NCBI RefSeq assembly: GCF_015223055.1
Contig: NZ_JADFBX010000008.1
Span: 1-64,000 of the forward strand
Reading direction: 5' to 3'
Length of the DNA: 64,000 nucleotides
From: Pedobacter sp. MC2016-24
GTDB taxonomy: Bacteria; Bacteroidota; Bacteroidia; Sphingobacteriales; Sphingobacteriaceae
This document shows positions 34,568-43,760 of this stretch, piece after piece; within the stretch, counting starts at the first letter, position 1; each line of letters starts with the position of its first letter. The translations under genes and the position numbers were made by a program. The notes beneath the pieces are model-generated. The model made no database searches and was not told the DNA's origin. It saw only the letters and a list, made by a program, of their open reading frames with translations.

Positions 34568-36535
34568 ATGAAATATAAATTTACGCTTAGTCTGTTTATT
34601 ATAGGCTTATTTCTGAATTCCTGTGGTGGCCAAGGTCCCGAAAAAACCAAAAAGGCCAAAGAATACATTTCATCCTTACAGGCTATGAAGTTGGATGATC
34701 TGAAGCGACAATTGAAGAAAGATACCACACTTCTAAATAAGTTGATAAAAACTGCCAGTTTTAGTATACAATTAACCTCACACTTTTCTTCGGGTGAAAA
34801 AAGTACCGCTCAAAAATCTGATGCAGAGTTTTCACTGAATGCCGATCCATCAAAAGTTGCCGAAATCTTCGATGCATATTGCAAGCAGTTGTATTTTAAT
34901 CAAGATTTTAACGGAACTTATAAAGAAGATAAATTTAGTTTATATGCTCGAGGTAGATTTGAATTTGAAAGCAGATATAGTCTTACCGATAACAATCATA
35001 TCATCAAAACAAGAGACAGCGTATTTAAACCTTTTGAACCAGCAGTAGAAACGATTGAAAAAAGCTATTTTTTTAAAGGCAAGAAACTGGCAAAAAATGA
35101 GATCGGCCTTAAGCGTATTGACAGTATAGAGACCGAAATTAAATTGAAATTTCCTGTTGATTTTGAGAAATTCACTATCGAAAAGTCAAAAAAAAACACA
35201 TCATACAAAAATCAGAACGTTGAAATAGAAAACATTAAGGCTAACGTAGCCCAATTGAAAATACCTATTGCAGTCTATACAGACATCATTGGTTACCAAG
35301 CTTATAATAGCCAGAATGTCCGAATGAACAGCAGCGCCTTAAGTTCCACTCCAATGCTCGAGATCAGGAAAGATGTTCAGCGCAATTTAAAAGAATTATT
35401 GGGTATCTTTTCAGATGTACTGAAGGAGGATGATGTCAATGATGCCCGGCAATTGCTAAACAAAATTAACCAGGATCAATTAACGGCTAAAGATGATATG
35501 GTTGAATTTAACGGCTACATTTCCGGTTTAAGTAAGGAGCACATTAAAGAACTTGGCGATATCGCTTTTTACGAAGAGGTGGCGAATACCGGTAAAAAAG
35601 TAATTTCGGCTGAAAACCAGTTTGTTATTGTAGAGTTTCCGGACGATATTAAAACAATTGATGTTTTCGTAGCCACAAAGTTTAAATCACTTCAAAACAC
35701 CCGCATCGTCAAGTTTATTAACCATTATTTAGATGTGAAATATTTTGACGTCAATCAACCCAACATCATTTACAACAATTACGAAAAGGACAAGGGTATA
35801 AGATATGGCATTTCCAATAAAGATGGGGATATCATCATAGCTGCACAATTTGAAAAAATAAAACAAGTTGGCAATGCGTATTTTCTTGTTGATGATAAAC
35901 TACATTGGCTTGATGTAAGTGGTAAAAAAATGAAAGCACTGCCACAGTTTCAAAACTATGTGCAAACGATAAAGCCAGGTTATGATGTTTTTGAAAAAAC
36001 TATTGGTGATGAATCTGCTGTTGGCGTAGTCCTCAATCGTGATAAAGTCGTTTTACCTTTTGCATACCATCGTTTTGATAAATACGGTAATTTTATCATC
36101 GGGCATAAAAATTCCGATGTGGATGAAATTTATGATCTTAACTTTAAGAGGATACCAGGTAACGAGATCAAAACAATACAGACCATTAATGAATTTATTG
36201 CCTCTGATGTTAAATATCCATTACTTTTTGTCGCAGAAAACGATCAGAAAAAGAAAGCCTTAACAGATAAAAATCTAAAAATTTTAACACCATTTAAATA
36301 TGAATTTATAAGCCCATTTTTTGAGATAAAAGACTACTATATTGCTGGAATTCGCACACCTGACGGTAGTAATTACCTGTATGGACTCCTTTCTAAAAAT
36401 GGTAAAGAAGTTGTTCCTTTTATATTTGAACATATTAATGAGGAATTGGATCCATCAGGGAAATTAAAATATCGCTTAAAAAATAAAGCTCAGGCCCTAA
36501 AAATTGAAACCTTTATTAAAACTTTTGGGAAATAG
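34568..36535 (+). CDS. Lipoprotein with WG-like repeats, function unknown
   Basis: Protein of 655 residues with a lipoprotein signal (lipobox LNSC, Cys near residue 19). The N-terminal two thirds are charged, Lys-rich and match nothing I recognise. The C-terminal part from about residue 415 contains degenerate WG-type repeats, in which a G-[IL]-x-[DN]-K-x-G-x-x-I/V-x-P/A core recurs (YGISNKDGDIIIAAQFEKI, YGLLSKNGKEVVPFIFEHI). Such repeats form beta-propeller-like binding folds in Bacteroidota surface proteins. Coding is AT-rich compared with its neighbours. It is a single gene with no linked partner. Confidence 0.75.
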   Translation: MKYKFTLSLFIIGLFLNSCGGQGPEKTKKAKEYISSLQAMKLDDLKRQLKKDTTLLNKLIKTASFSIQLTSHFSSGEKSTAQKSDAEFSLNADPSKVAEIFDAYCKQLYFNQDFNGTYKEDKFSLYARGRFEFESRYSLTDNNHIIKTRDSVFKPFEPAVETIEKSYFFKGKKLAKNEIGLKRIDSIETEIKLKFPVDFEKFTIEKSKKNTSYKNQNVEIENIKANVAQLKIPIAVYTDIIGYQAYNSQNVRMNSSALSSTPMLEIRKDVQRNLKELLGIFSDVLKEDDVNDARQLLNKINQDQLTAKDDMVEFNGYISGLSKEHIKELGDIAFYEEVANTGKKVISAENQFVIVEFPDDIKTIDVFVATKFKSLQNTRIVKFINHYLDVKYFDVNQPNIIYNNYEKDKGIRYGISNKDGDIIIAAQFEKIKQVGNAYFLVDDKLHWLDVSGKKMKALPQFQNYVQTIKPGYDVFEKTIGDESAVGVVLNRDKVVLPFAYHRFDKYGNFIIGHKNSDVDEIYDLNFKRIPGNEIKTIQTINEFIASDVKYPLLFVAENDQKKKALTDKNLKILTPFKYEFISPFFEIKDYYIAGIRTPDGSNYLYGLLSKNGKEVVPFIFEHINEELDPSGKLKYRLKNKAQALKIETFIKTFGK

Positions 36536-36626
36536 AAACGGGTTAAAATTTTATGCTTACCAACTAGTCCTGTGCACGCTTTCCATTGTATATATATGTG
36601 TATAACACATAAAAATATATATACCA

Positions 36627-37199
36627 ATGAAAAGAATACTTGTAATATTGGCTTTTTTAGCCTTATGTAATGCTTCGGCTAATGCGCAAATTGATATCGG
36701 AACCAAGATTGGGGGCGTTACCACAGATGTAAGGAACAATGCTAATTTTTCAGATCAGAACCGGCTCAGTTATCAATTCGGTTTATATCTTAATTTTGAC
36801 GCCTTGCCCTTGATTGGTTTACAAACCGAGGTTTTGTATAACCGGACACGTGTGAAAACCCTGGAAAGCATTGATGGTTTAAAGGATGGCATGAAAGGGA
36901 TGGGATATTGGTCTTTACCATTACTTTTCCAGATCAAGCCATTACCCTTTCTGCGATTGGCTGCTGGTCCGCAGTGGAACTATCATACCAACAAATATAA
37001 ATACAAGCTAGAGGATGGTGGGCAAGCATTTAATAATTTTATGTCAATGGCATTTGATGCGCAACTTAAAGTAGGTAGTTCTAACCGGTTGTATCTCCGG
37101 ATGAACAGGGGACTACAGCGTTTCGAAAATCTTTCTGATGGAAATACAGGTAAAATCAATCGCTGGGAATTTGGTATTCAGCGATCTTTTATGAAGTAA
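36627..37199 (+). CDS. Small outer-membrane beta-barrel protein (PorT-like fold)
   Basis: Protein of 190 residues with a signal peptide (ending SANAQ, about residue 21). Eight or so amphipathic strands follow, in the style of the outer-membrane beta-barrel family PF13568: IDIGTKIGGVTTDVR, LSYQFGLYLNFDALPLIGLQ, TEVLYNRTRVKTLE, FLRLAAGPQWNYHT, RWEFGIQRSFMK. The function of this family is mostly unknown. A short palindrome (TATGTGT / ACACATA at 36595-36611) lies 16 bases before the start. It converges on the PfpI gene. Confidence 0.78.
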   Translation: MKRILVILAFLALCNASANAQIDIGTKIGGVTTDVRNNANFSDQNRLSYQFGLYLNFDALPLIGLQTEVLYNRTRVKTLESIDGLKDGMKGMGYWSLPLLFQIKPLPFLRLAAGPQWNYHTNKYKYKLEDGGQAFNNFMSMAFDAQLKVGSSNRLYLRMNRGLQRFENLSDGNTGKINRWEFGIQRSFMK

Positions 37200-37206
37200 T
37201 GTTAGT

Positions 37207-37248
37207 AGGTAGCCTCTGCTGTTTTTATTGAATTAGGAGAGGCTACCT
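37207..37248 (+). terminator. Hairpin after the small OMP gene
   Basis: Perfect 11-base arms (37207-37217 and 37238-37248) surround a 20-base loop, just past the OMP stop codon and between convergent genes. No T-run follows on either strand, so termination is only likely, not certain. Confidence 0.5.
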
Positions 37249-37296
37249 GAATAAGAAAGCTATACGATTAATGATACAGCTTCCTTAATTTGATTG

Positions 37297-37860
37297 TTAA
37301 GAATGTTGTCCTTCATGTATCCCTTCTGCAAATTCTTCAACGATTTTATCGTTGAAAGCAGGTAAGTCATCAGGACTTCTGCTGGTCACCATGCCCTGGT
37401 CAACAATAACTTCCTCATCATACCAGTCTGCACCTGCATTGATCAGATCGATTTTTATGGTTTTTGTGGAGGTAAGTTTTCTGCCCGATACAACTTCTGC
37501 TGTGATCAGCACTTGTGGACCATGACAAATCGCAGCTACAGGTTTTCCTGCCTCAAAAAAGCTTTTTACAAATGCGATAGCATCATCATTCTTCCTTAGG
37601 GCGTCGGGGTTCAATACACCACCTGGAATGAGTAGCCCGTTGTAATCATCCGGATTGGCCTCCGAAATCGTTTTGTCTACCGCAACTTCAATTGTCCACT
37701 GATGATCGCCTTTCATCGCTTGTATTTTTCCGGATTTAGAAGATATGATATGCACAGTCGCACCCTCTTCCTTTAATCTTTGAACCGGGCTCGTTAATTC
37801 TGTTTCTTCAAAGCCACTTTCTGATAAAACGGCAATAGTTCGATTGCTTAATTGTCCCAT
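37297..37860 (-). CDS. PfpI/DJ-1-family protein
   Basis: Cytoplasmic protein of 187 residues of the DJ-1/PfpI superfamily (type 1 glutamine amidotransferase-like). It has the N-terminal strand RTIAVLSESGFEETELTSPV, a GLLIPGGVLNPDALR segment, and the nucleophile elbow VAAICHGPQVL with the active Cys near residue 113, followed by its partner His. This group includes stress-induced proteases and glyoxalase/deglycase-type enzymes (YhbO, Hsp31-like), typically protecting against carbonyl stress. No operon partner is visible. A pseudogene-rich region of about 700 bases lies upstream. Confidence 0.9.
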   Translation of the reverse strand: MGQLSNRTIAVLSESGFEETELTSPVQRLKEEGATVHIISSKSGKIQAMKGDHQWTIEVAVDKTISEANPDDYNGLLIPGGVLNPDALRKNDDAIAFVKSFFEAGKPVAAICHGPQVLITAEVVSGRKLTSTKTIKIDLINAGADWYDEEVIVDQGMVTSRSPDDLPAFNDKIVEEFAEGIHEGQHS

Positions 37861-38095
37861 AATATTTTTTTAGTGTTTAACATTAGATGCTGTAGAATAA
37901 ATACAATGGCCAATACATAATGTTTTACATTTTTCCACTTGACCAGGCAATTCACACCATCATTCAATTTTGGTAAGCAATGTTGTCTGCAAACTAAGTT
38001 TTTCCGTTGTGTAATAGTTAGTTATTAAAAAAAAATAATTTTATTTTGGATCTCTGCTTATTAATTATCACCTTAGCCCTTGAGAGCGTTAATTT

Positions 38096-38138
38096 AAAAG
38101 CCGGACTTGTCTTATGATGAGTCTGGCTTTTTCTTTTC
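38096..38138 (+). terminator. Orphan plus-strand intrinsic terminator
   Basis: A 12-base stem (38096-38107 with 38120-38131, one G-U type mismatch) and a 12-base loop are followed on the plus strand by a T-rich run (TTTTTCTTTTCTTT). No plus-strand gene lies upstream: 37861-38095 has no convincing open frame on that strand. The terminator therefore belongs either to an unannotated small RNA or to a lost gene. Confidence 0.72.
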
Positions 38139-38248
38139 TTTGGTATGCCTTCCTCCAGTCTTGCTGGTGTATTTAGCCCCATCAAGGCCCCAGCAACACC
38201 TGCTCAAGACCCCGGCAACGCCTGGCCAATTACGAGGATGATACGACT

Positions 38249-38559
38249 TTAATACCTGTTAAACTTCAATCTGTGTTTTAAAGGAGATTTCATCAATTCC
38301 TCTTCTTCCTGAAATTGATCTTTTATAAACTGCACTTCGAAGCCCTTCAGAGCGTCTATTGCCTCAATCTTCCGCCAGATTCTCCATAATAGGTTAAAAC
38401 GGTATTGTTTATAGTCGCATTTCCTTTGATGCTTTCCCAGGAAACCATTTTGTAAGGACCCCTTTGTGGCTCTTCTCCTTTTCCCAATAGAATAATAGCG
38501 GCTGATTTCAGATACTCCTGATATTGGGCTTTAACTATGAAGATATGTATTCGTAATTT
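38249..38559 (-). pseudogene. Decayed coding sequence downstream of the truncated CHASE3 gene
   Basis: Two overlapping stop-free minus-strand frames without a usable start show protein-like composition. One (38356-38559) continues in phase past the stop of the CHASE3 gene and includes AQYQEYLKSAAIILLGKGEE and KMVSWESIKGN. The other (38249-38530) ends in EAIDALKGFEVQFIKDQ and LMKSPLKHRLKFNRY. The simplest reading is one ancestral 3' gene end broken by a frameshift near 38360-38380. I do not recognise the family, and it does not look like the kinase part missing from the CHASE3 protein. Confidence 0.4.
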
Positions 38560-39324
38560 CTACTTCAAATCTTCTTCATCTACACGAACATGGTAGTCAC
38601 CAGCAGAAATTTTATTTGCCACATTTGAAATGACTTCAATCTGTCGTTCGGTGGTCTTTTTCTTTTCAGAAAGTTGCTGCTCCAGCATGCTGGACGCTTC
38701 TGTGTTTTGCTGTATTCTCCTATAAAAAAACAGTGTAATCAGCATGCCAATTAATGACGCGAATCCTATAAAAATAGGGGTAAAGGCCGTAAATTTATTC
38801 AATTTTGCCTTCCTGGTAAGCATCAGATTAGCCTCACGGGTATTCATCACTTTAATTAAAACCCGGGTTGAATCCATAATGACCTTTCCGCGCACCAAGA
38901 TATTGATTGTGGGTGGTAAGCCACGCTTCTTTTCCGAGATTGTCCTTTCGATGATGCTAAACTTTTCTTCTATTAATTTCTCCATGAGCGGTAGATCATG
39001 CTGCTGGCTTTGATTGTCTCGGGTCAATTGCTGCACCTCGGAATAAAATTCTAATACCTGTGCCTTTGCTCCATTGTAAGGCTCCAGAAAGGTATCATCA
39101 CCGGTTAGCAAATATCCGCGCTGCCCTGTCTCGGCATCTTTCATCAATGAAATGAGGTTGTTTAGAGCGGATCTGACCTGTGTGGTATGTTCCACCCAGC
39201 GTTGGCTTTCCATAAGCTGACTGATGCTGAAATAAGAAATACCCGAACTCAATAATAACAAGAATAAACTAATACCAAAACCCAAAACAAGGTTGCGTTT
39301 AGAACTTCTGTGAATTTTCTGCAT
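38560..39324 (-). pseudogene. Truncated CHASE3 sensor protein
   Basis: A 254-residue frame starts with a membrane helix (NLVLGFGISLFLLLLSSGIS). A periplasmic CHASE3 domain follows, with the hallmark DAETGQRGYLLTGDDTFLEPY near residues 58-78. A second membrane helix (FTAFTPIFIGFASLIGMLIT) leads to a HAMP-like start (VISNVANKISAGDYHVRVDE) and then the frame stops. CHASE3 proteins normally go on into PAS, histidine kinase or cyclase domains, and none follows. The cut falls inside the HAMP linker, directly before decayed coding sequence, so the gene is probably a 3'-truncated histidine kinase. It could still be translated as a receptor stub. Confidence 0.68.
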
Positions 39325-39567
39325 TTTAAATGTTGAAGAAACGTGAGTAATGTGTGAACAAAAAAGGTAAAAATAAGGGATTAATAAGAAAAAACAATGC
39401 TGATTTTAAAGATTTATTGATAACTGCCTGGGTAAATCAGATGAAAGTGCTAAAATAATAGAACATAAGCAGATGCACTGATGTTTTACTTAGGTCATCT
39501 ACATTTTTTATCCTTTTATTTAATTTGATAACTTTAAACAGATATATATTAAATCTAAACAATCCCT

Positions 39568-40104
39568 ATGAAAATCAAAGCATTCACTGTAATCATCATT
39601 TTTCAACTGGTCACCCTGGTTGCATCAGCGCAAAAAGATGCGGGTTTAAACATCTTGTTAAACAAAAATTCTGAATTTATTTTTCCGCAGACGCCTGATA
39701 AAATTTCGGCTATTTTAAATACTAAGACTGTATTTTATGAAGATGCTAATGAGGAACAATATGCCAAATGGCTTACGAAATCGGGTTTAGAGCTTTATTG
39801 CAGTCTCGGAAAAGATAAACGTATCAACGAGATGTTTTTTAACATTCCGGATGATAAATTCCTGGTGATCTCCGGTCTTCCTTTTAACCTGATCATGAAC
39901 AAAACTACAGTTCAACAGGGTATAATTAAATTCAATAATTATAAGGTTAAAAAAGAAAAACTTGGCGAGGATAGCTTATTTTCTGGCGGTGCGAAACTTA
40001 CTTTCAAAAAGGAAAAGCACTATGTTACCCTGCTATTTGATCAAAAGAATCTTTTAAAATCGTTGTCGATTACGACCGATCTTATTGATCCTGCGGCCAA
40101 TTAG
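39568..40104 (+). CDS. Secreted protein of unknown function
   Basis: Protein of 178 residues with a clear signal peptide (about residues 1-22, ending VASAQ). The mature part is Lys-rich with a mixed alpha/beta pattern (GLELYCSLGKDKRINEMFF, NIPDDKFLVISGLPF, GGAKLTFKKEKHYVTLLFDQ). I recognise no family or catalytic motif. A weak promoter-like pair lies upstream (TTTA, 18 bases, TAACTTTA at 39529-39536). It converges on the PAS histidine kinase with a 20-base gap and no evident terminator. Confidence 0.68.
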   Translation: MKIKAFTVIIIFQLVTLVASAQKDAGLNILLNKNSEFIFPQTPDKISAILNTKTVFYEDANEEQYAKWLTKSGLELYCSLGKDKRINEMFFNIPDDKFLVISGLPFNLIMNKTTVQQGIIKFNNYKVKKEKLGEDSLFSGGAKLTFKKEKHYVTLLFDQKNLLKSLSITTDLIDPAAN

Positions 40105-40124
40105 TTTTCAGGCAAACGATAAGG

Positions 40125-41564
40125 CTATAGTTTTGTATTGCTATTTTCAAATCGTAAGTTTATCTCTCGTTGCTGCTTTACAGTGTCGAGCGTAAACCAG
40201 AATTCAGATCCACTTCCAGTCTGACCGTTTACGCCTATTTGACCACCGTGCTTTTTTATGATTTCTTTGGAAATGTAAAGGCCGATACCAAGGCCATTGT
40301 GCGCTTCTTTTGGTAGGGTTGAAATGCGATAAAAACGTTCAAAAATTTTCTCCTGCTGATCTTTTGGTATGCCAAGCCCCTGATCTTTGATGGTTGCTTT
40401 TGTACGCCCGTTCTCTGTATGGACACAAATTTCCAGACTGGTTTTTCCAGGTGAGTATTTAATGGCGTTGTTCAGTAGATTTGATACCACCTGTGCAATG
40501 CGGTCCTTATCTCCGTAAACGTATGCAGGCCCTTGGGACGTAAACGTAAAAGTATAGTTAGGGTAGATCGTCTGATAAATAGCGATCGTTTCTGTAAAAT
40601 ATGCACTAAGGTCGAACAGGCTGAAATGATAGGGAAGTTCTCCGTTTTTAATTCTTGTCACATCAAGAAGGTCTTCAATTAGCTTCACAAGCTTCTCCGA
40701 TTGGTTTTCAATGCGGCTAAGCATCATCATGTCCTGTTCACGCTGTTCTTTTTGATGTCTCTTTTTCAAAACCTGCACAAATCCCTTAATTGAAGTAACG
40801 GGCGTTTTAAGTTCGTGAGAGGTTATCTGGACAAAATCCTCCTTTTGCATTTCAAGCTCAATACGGCTTGTTACATCCCTGAACTGAAAAACAAAGGTTC
40901 TGATTGATTTTTCTGCTCTTAAATCCATTGCTAAACCTTCAATCCATATCCAGCGATCTCCTTTTGTTTTTACCTGTCTGAGGAACTCAAATTCCGAAAC
41001 TTCTTTTCTGGAAAGCTTGTGAAGCTGATCTTCAAATTCAAGTACTTCATCGGGGTGAATCAGTTCTTGTATCCGTTTTCCAACGAGCTTTCCCGACTCC
41101 TGATTCAACAGTGTGATCACTGCTGGCGAGAGGTATTCGATTTTGCCGCTGTTGTCAGTCATGAGCATACCTTCTGCACTTTTCTCTATGATTCCGCGAA
41201 AACGTTGCTCGCTTTCGCTAAGCTTCTGCTGTATTTTCTCCACCCGCCTGAACAATCCTGAGAGCAAAAGTCCCTCCGCTAAAAAAATACAGGTACCAAT
41301 GCCAAAAAACTCCGAATTGGGACTGTAGCCTGGTAATAAGAATATAAAAGATAAGATTACACAACTTAAGGTGGCCACAATTGAGGAGCGGCTCCCGCCA
41401 ATGGCAGCGCTAATGAATATTACTCCAAAATATAGAAGAAAGGGTGTCCGGTAACTGACCTCAATGTAAGGATGTAAGGTTAGCCAGGTAACCGCGGCTG
41501 CAAGCAGAATAGGGATTGAAAATTGTACCCATATGTTATTTTGCAATTTTTCTATATACGCCAC
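40125..41564 (-). CDS. PAS-domain membrane histidine kinase
   Basis: Sensor kinase of 479 residues. Four N-terminal membrane helices resemble the KdpD-type DUF4118 module (VQFSIPILLAAAVTWLTLHP through LLSGLFRRVEKIQ). A PAS domain with PAC covers about residues 120-235 (SEGMLMTDNSGKIEYLSPAV, FQFRDVTSRIELEMQ). HisKA has the phospho-His in TSHELKTPVTSIKGFVQVL near residue 250. HATPase_c has LLNNAIKYS, DQGLGIP, FERFYR and GLGIGLYISKEI. Nothing is coupled to it: the nearest response regulator is a separate unit 288 bases upstream in the same direction. The short periplasmic loops suggest sensing in the membrane or by the PAS domain. Confidence 0.93.
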   Translation of the reverse strand: MAYIEKLQNNIWVQFSIPILLAAAVTWLTLHPYIEVSYRTPFLLYFGVIFISAAIGGSRSSIVATLSCVILSFIFLLPGYSPNSEFFGIGTCIFLAEGLLLSGLFRRVEKIQQKLSESEQRFRGIIEKSAEGMLMTDNSGKIEYLSPAVITLLNQESGKLVGKRIQELIHPDEVLEFEDQLHKLSRKEVSEFEFLRQVKTKGDRWIWIEGLAMDLRAEKSIRTFVFQFRDVTSRIELEMQKEDFVQITSHELKTPVTSIKGFVQVLKKRHQKEQREQDMMMLSRIENQSEKLVKLIEDLLDVTRIKNGELPYHFSLFDLSAYFTETIAIYQTIYPNYTFTFTSQGPAYVYGDKDRIAQVVSNLLNNAIKYSPGKTSLEICVHTENGRTKATIKDQGLGIPKDQQEKIFERFYRISTLPKEAHNGLGIGLYISKEIIKKHGGQIGVNGQTGSGSEFWFTLDTVKQQREINLRFENSNTKL

Positions 41565-41851
41565 CTTGTATATTTTACCTTTTGAATGATTGATTAATGT
41601 ATTTTGGTTTCAGATCATGCTATAAATAGCTGATCTAAAAATCATTCTGGCGTAAGTCGTAAAGATCTTTCGAATCTATATTTCCTGCCTGAAGAATCAG
41701 TGCAAGGTTAAGTATTTTAAGATTAAATTGATTAAAAATTGTAAACAAAATAATCGTTTCCCTGATTTTTTGTTTAGTTCCTGGGTGCAGCTCCGGTAAT
41801 TCCAATAACAAAACAATTAAGACTATGCTTTAGCATTCCAGGCATTATTGT

Positions 41852-42247
41852 TTAGGCCGCGGGAAGATGGCAGCGAATTTTATTTAGCAGAAATTCAAGA
41901 TCAAATGGTTTTGGAATAAATTCCTCTGCCGGGCAACTCAAATTATTGGCGATGCTGGCATGTGCAGACATCATAAGTACGGGAAGGTCAGCCGTTCTGG
42001 GATCGTGTTTGATTTGTTCGCAGAGCTTTAGGCCATTTCCGTCAGGCAACATCACGTCCAGTAAGATGATGTCTGGAGTTTCTATAGCAAAGGTATTGCT
42101 AAAGGCTGCAATGGTTGGGAAAAGATTAACCCTGAAACCTTCTTCACTAAGGTAATAATCCAGAATGAAACCAATATCAGGATTGTCTTCAACTACGAAT
42201 ATATGAGGTTTATGATTCGGGGCTTCAATGATGGGTTTCATTTTCAT
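41852..42247 (-). CDS. Single-domain response regulator
   Basis: Receiver-only protein of 131 residues. HIFVVEDNPDIGFILDYYLS supplies the acidic pocket, ILLDVMLPDGNGL carries the phospho-Asp near residue 65, then comes MMSAHAS, and the conserved Lys is in FIPKPFDLE. There is no output domain, so it acts by phosphotransfer or protein binding. The open frame runs 50 codons further upstream, but MKMKPIIEAPNHKPH is a better start, since the extension contains no receiver sequence. It is in the same direction as the PAS histidine kinase downstream (288 bases apart), its likely partner. Confidence 0.88.
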   Translation of the reverse strand: MKMKPIIEAPNHKPHIFVVEDNPDIGFILDYYLSEEGFRVNLFPTIAAFSNTFAIETPDIILLDVMLPDGNGLKLCEQIKHDPRTADLPVLMMSAHASIANNLSCPAEEFIPKPFDLEFLLNKIRCHLPAA

Positions 42248-42402
42248 AGGATTAAAGGTGATGTGCTTATTTAACAACGGTTGGGTGGAATAGTTTCGAT
42301 GGGATGTCTTTTGACCAATGGATACCCTCATAAGCATTGATTTGAGCCCCTTTATTTTTATAACCTTTAGCGAACTTGGTTTAAACCTTAAAACCAAAAT
42401 GT

Positions 42403-43632
42403 ATGAAGATTAATTTTAACAATTTGCTTTGGGCAATATGTTTTGCCTTACTTGTTTGTTCTGGCTGTAAAACAGATTCAATTGCAAAAGACCTTGAAAA
42501 ATTAGAAGTGCAGGACGATAAGTCAACAGTCCTTAATGCGGTAGCAGATCATGTGATTGAAACGGGTATGAATCTGGCACAGATCAATGCCGTAATTGCC
42601 GGCGCAAGTTCGGGGCAGACAGTGTATGTCCAGCCAGGAACGTATGCCATTACAGGTAAAATTGTAATGAAGACAGGCGTTTCGCTGGTAAAGCAAACCA
42701 CTACGAATCCCATTTTTGATGCCAGTGGATCAAGTGCATTGCTCGTGATGAACTATACGACAGACATGAGCAATTGTGTCATTTCGGGCATTACTTTCTG
42801 GAACGTCAGATTCTCCGTAGTCAGTTCGGCGAGTACGACATTTAAGTACTGTATCTTTGATTATGGCAAACGGGCAGTAAATACCAATAAAACCAACAAC
42901 CTGAAAGATGCCTACCTGGAATTTAAGGATACCAACCTGAGCCAGGTAAGCAATTGCGTGTTTTCACATAGGGCTGCTGACGCTGGCAGGGGAGTATGGG
43001 TGAAAAATACCACCAATGCGAAAATTATCAATAATACCTTTGGTAATGGAGGAACTACCGGATATTTTGTTACGGCTATAAATGACAATAGCCAGAGTAA
43101 TTCTTTAATTGATGGGAATGTGATGCAAAGAAATGTGGCACTCAATGCGATTGATAGTTTAACCGATCACGGTATTTACGCGCACAGTTTTAATGGACTT
43201 ACCATATCCAACAATACGGTTTCGGGCTGGCCCGCTACTGCTTCTGGTGGAAGTATTAAAGCACGGAACGGGCAGAATCTAAACATTTCAAATAATACAT
43301 TGAACGATTCGGGCATTTTACTTTATGAGTATATCAGCGGCACTGCTTTTCCTTATTTAAAAAATGTGATCGTTTCCAATAACACCATTAATATGGCTTC
43401 GGCGGCAAATGATATGTATCACGGTATTGGTTACTATCGCGACAATACCTCCCACTCAGAGTATTCCATTCGTATCGCTGATAATACGCTTCCTAATGGT
43501 GCAATTTATGTAATGTCAGCCAACATTAATGCAACAGATTTTAACGCTGCCGGCGGAGGTGTATACAATAATGACATTGCGACAGGCTACTTGCTGTTGA
43601 AAACTGGTATCAGCAATTCTGGGAATTATTGA
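42403..43632 (+). CDS. Right-handed parallel beta-helix lipoprotein
   Basis: Lipoprotein of 409 residues: lipobox VCSGC with Cys near residue 22. From about residue 50 the sequence shows pectate-lyase/chondroitinase-like beta-helix coils (INAVIAGASSGQTVYVQPGT, YAITGKIVMKTGVSL), with many Asn ladders of the form x-I-x-N-N-T-[FV] (AKIINNTFGNGG, LTISNNTVSGW, LNISNNTLND, VIVSNNTIN). Such proteins bind or cleave polysaccharide at the cell surface. I cannot identify catalytic Lys/Arg or Ca sites, so enzymatic activity is unproven. It is divergent from the response regulator, with no sugar-uptake genes beside it. Confidence 0.78.
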   Translation: MKINFNNLLWAICFALLVCSGCKTDSIAKDLEKLEVQDDKSTVLNAVADHVIETGMNLAQINAVIAGASSGQTVYVQPGTYAITGKIVMKTGVSLVKQTTTNPIFDASGSSALLVMNYTTDMSNCVISGITFWNVRFSVVSSASTTFKYCIFDYGKRAVNTNKTNNLKDAYLEFKDTNLSQVSNCVFSHRAADAGRGVWVKNTTNAKIINNTFGNGGTTGYFVTAINDNSQSNSLIDGNVMQRNVALNAIDSLTDHGIYAHSFNGLTISNNTVSGWPATASGGSIKARNGQNLNISNNTLNDSGILLYEYISGTAFPYLKNVIVSNNTINMASAANDMYHGIGYYRDNTSHSEYSIRIADNTLPNGAIYVMSANINATDFNAAGGGVYNNDIATGYLLLKTGISNSGNY

Positions 43633-43717
43633 TTGATATCAGGTAATGTGGCTTTTTGAATCGTGCTGTTAACAGCTTAATGCTCAGTTTAATTAAATGT
43701 AAAAAAAGCACGGAATT

Positions 43718-43753
43718 ATGTAAATTTAGTTTTACATCTATAAAGTAGATTTG
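43718..43753 (+). promoter_or_regulatory. Promoter with overlapping inverted repeat before the copper genes
   Basis: An exact -7 box TAGATTTG (43746-43753) ends 7 bases before the ATG at 43761. At the expected -33 position lies an inverted repeat ATGTAAA, six bases, TTTACAT (43718-43724 and 43731-43737). A regulator bound there would overlap the polymerase site. No standard TTTG box is present, which fits a regulated promoter. Confidence 0.48.
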
Positions 43754-43760
43754 CATAGTC

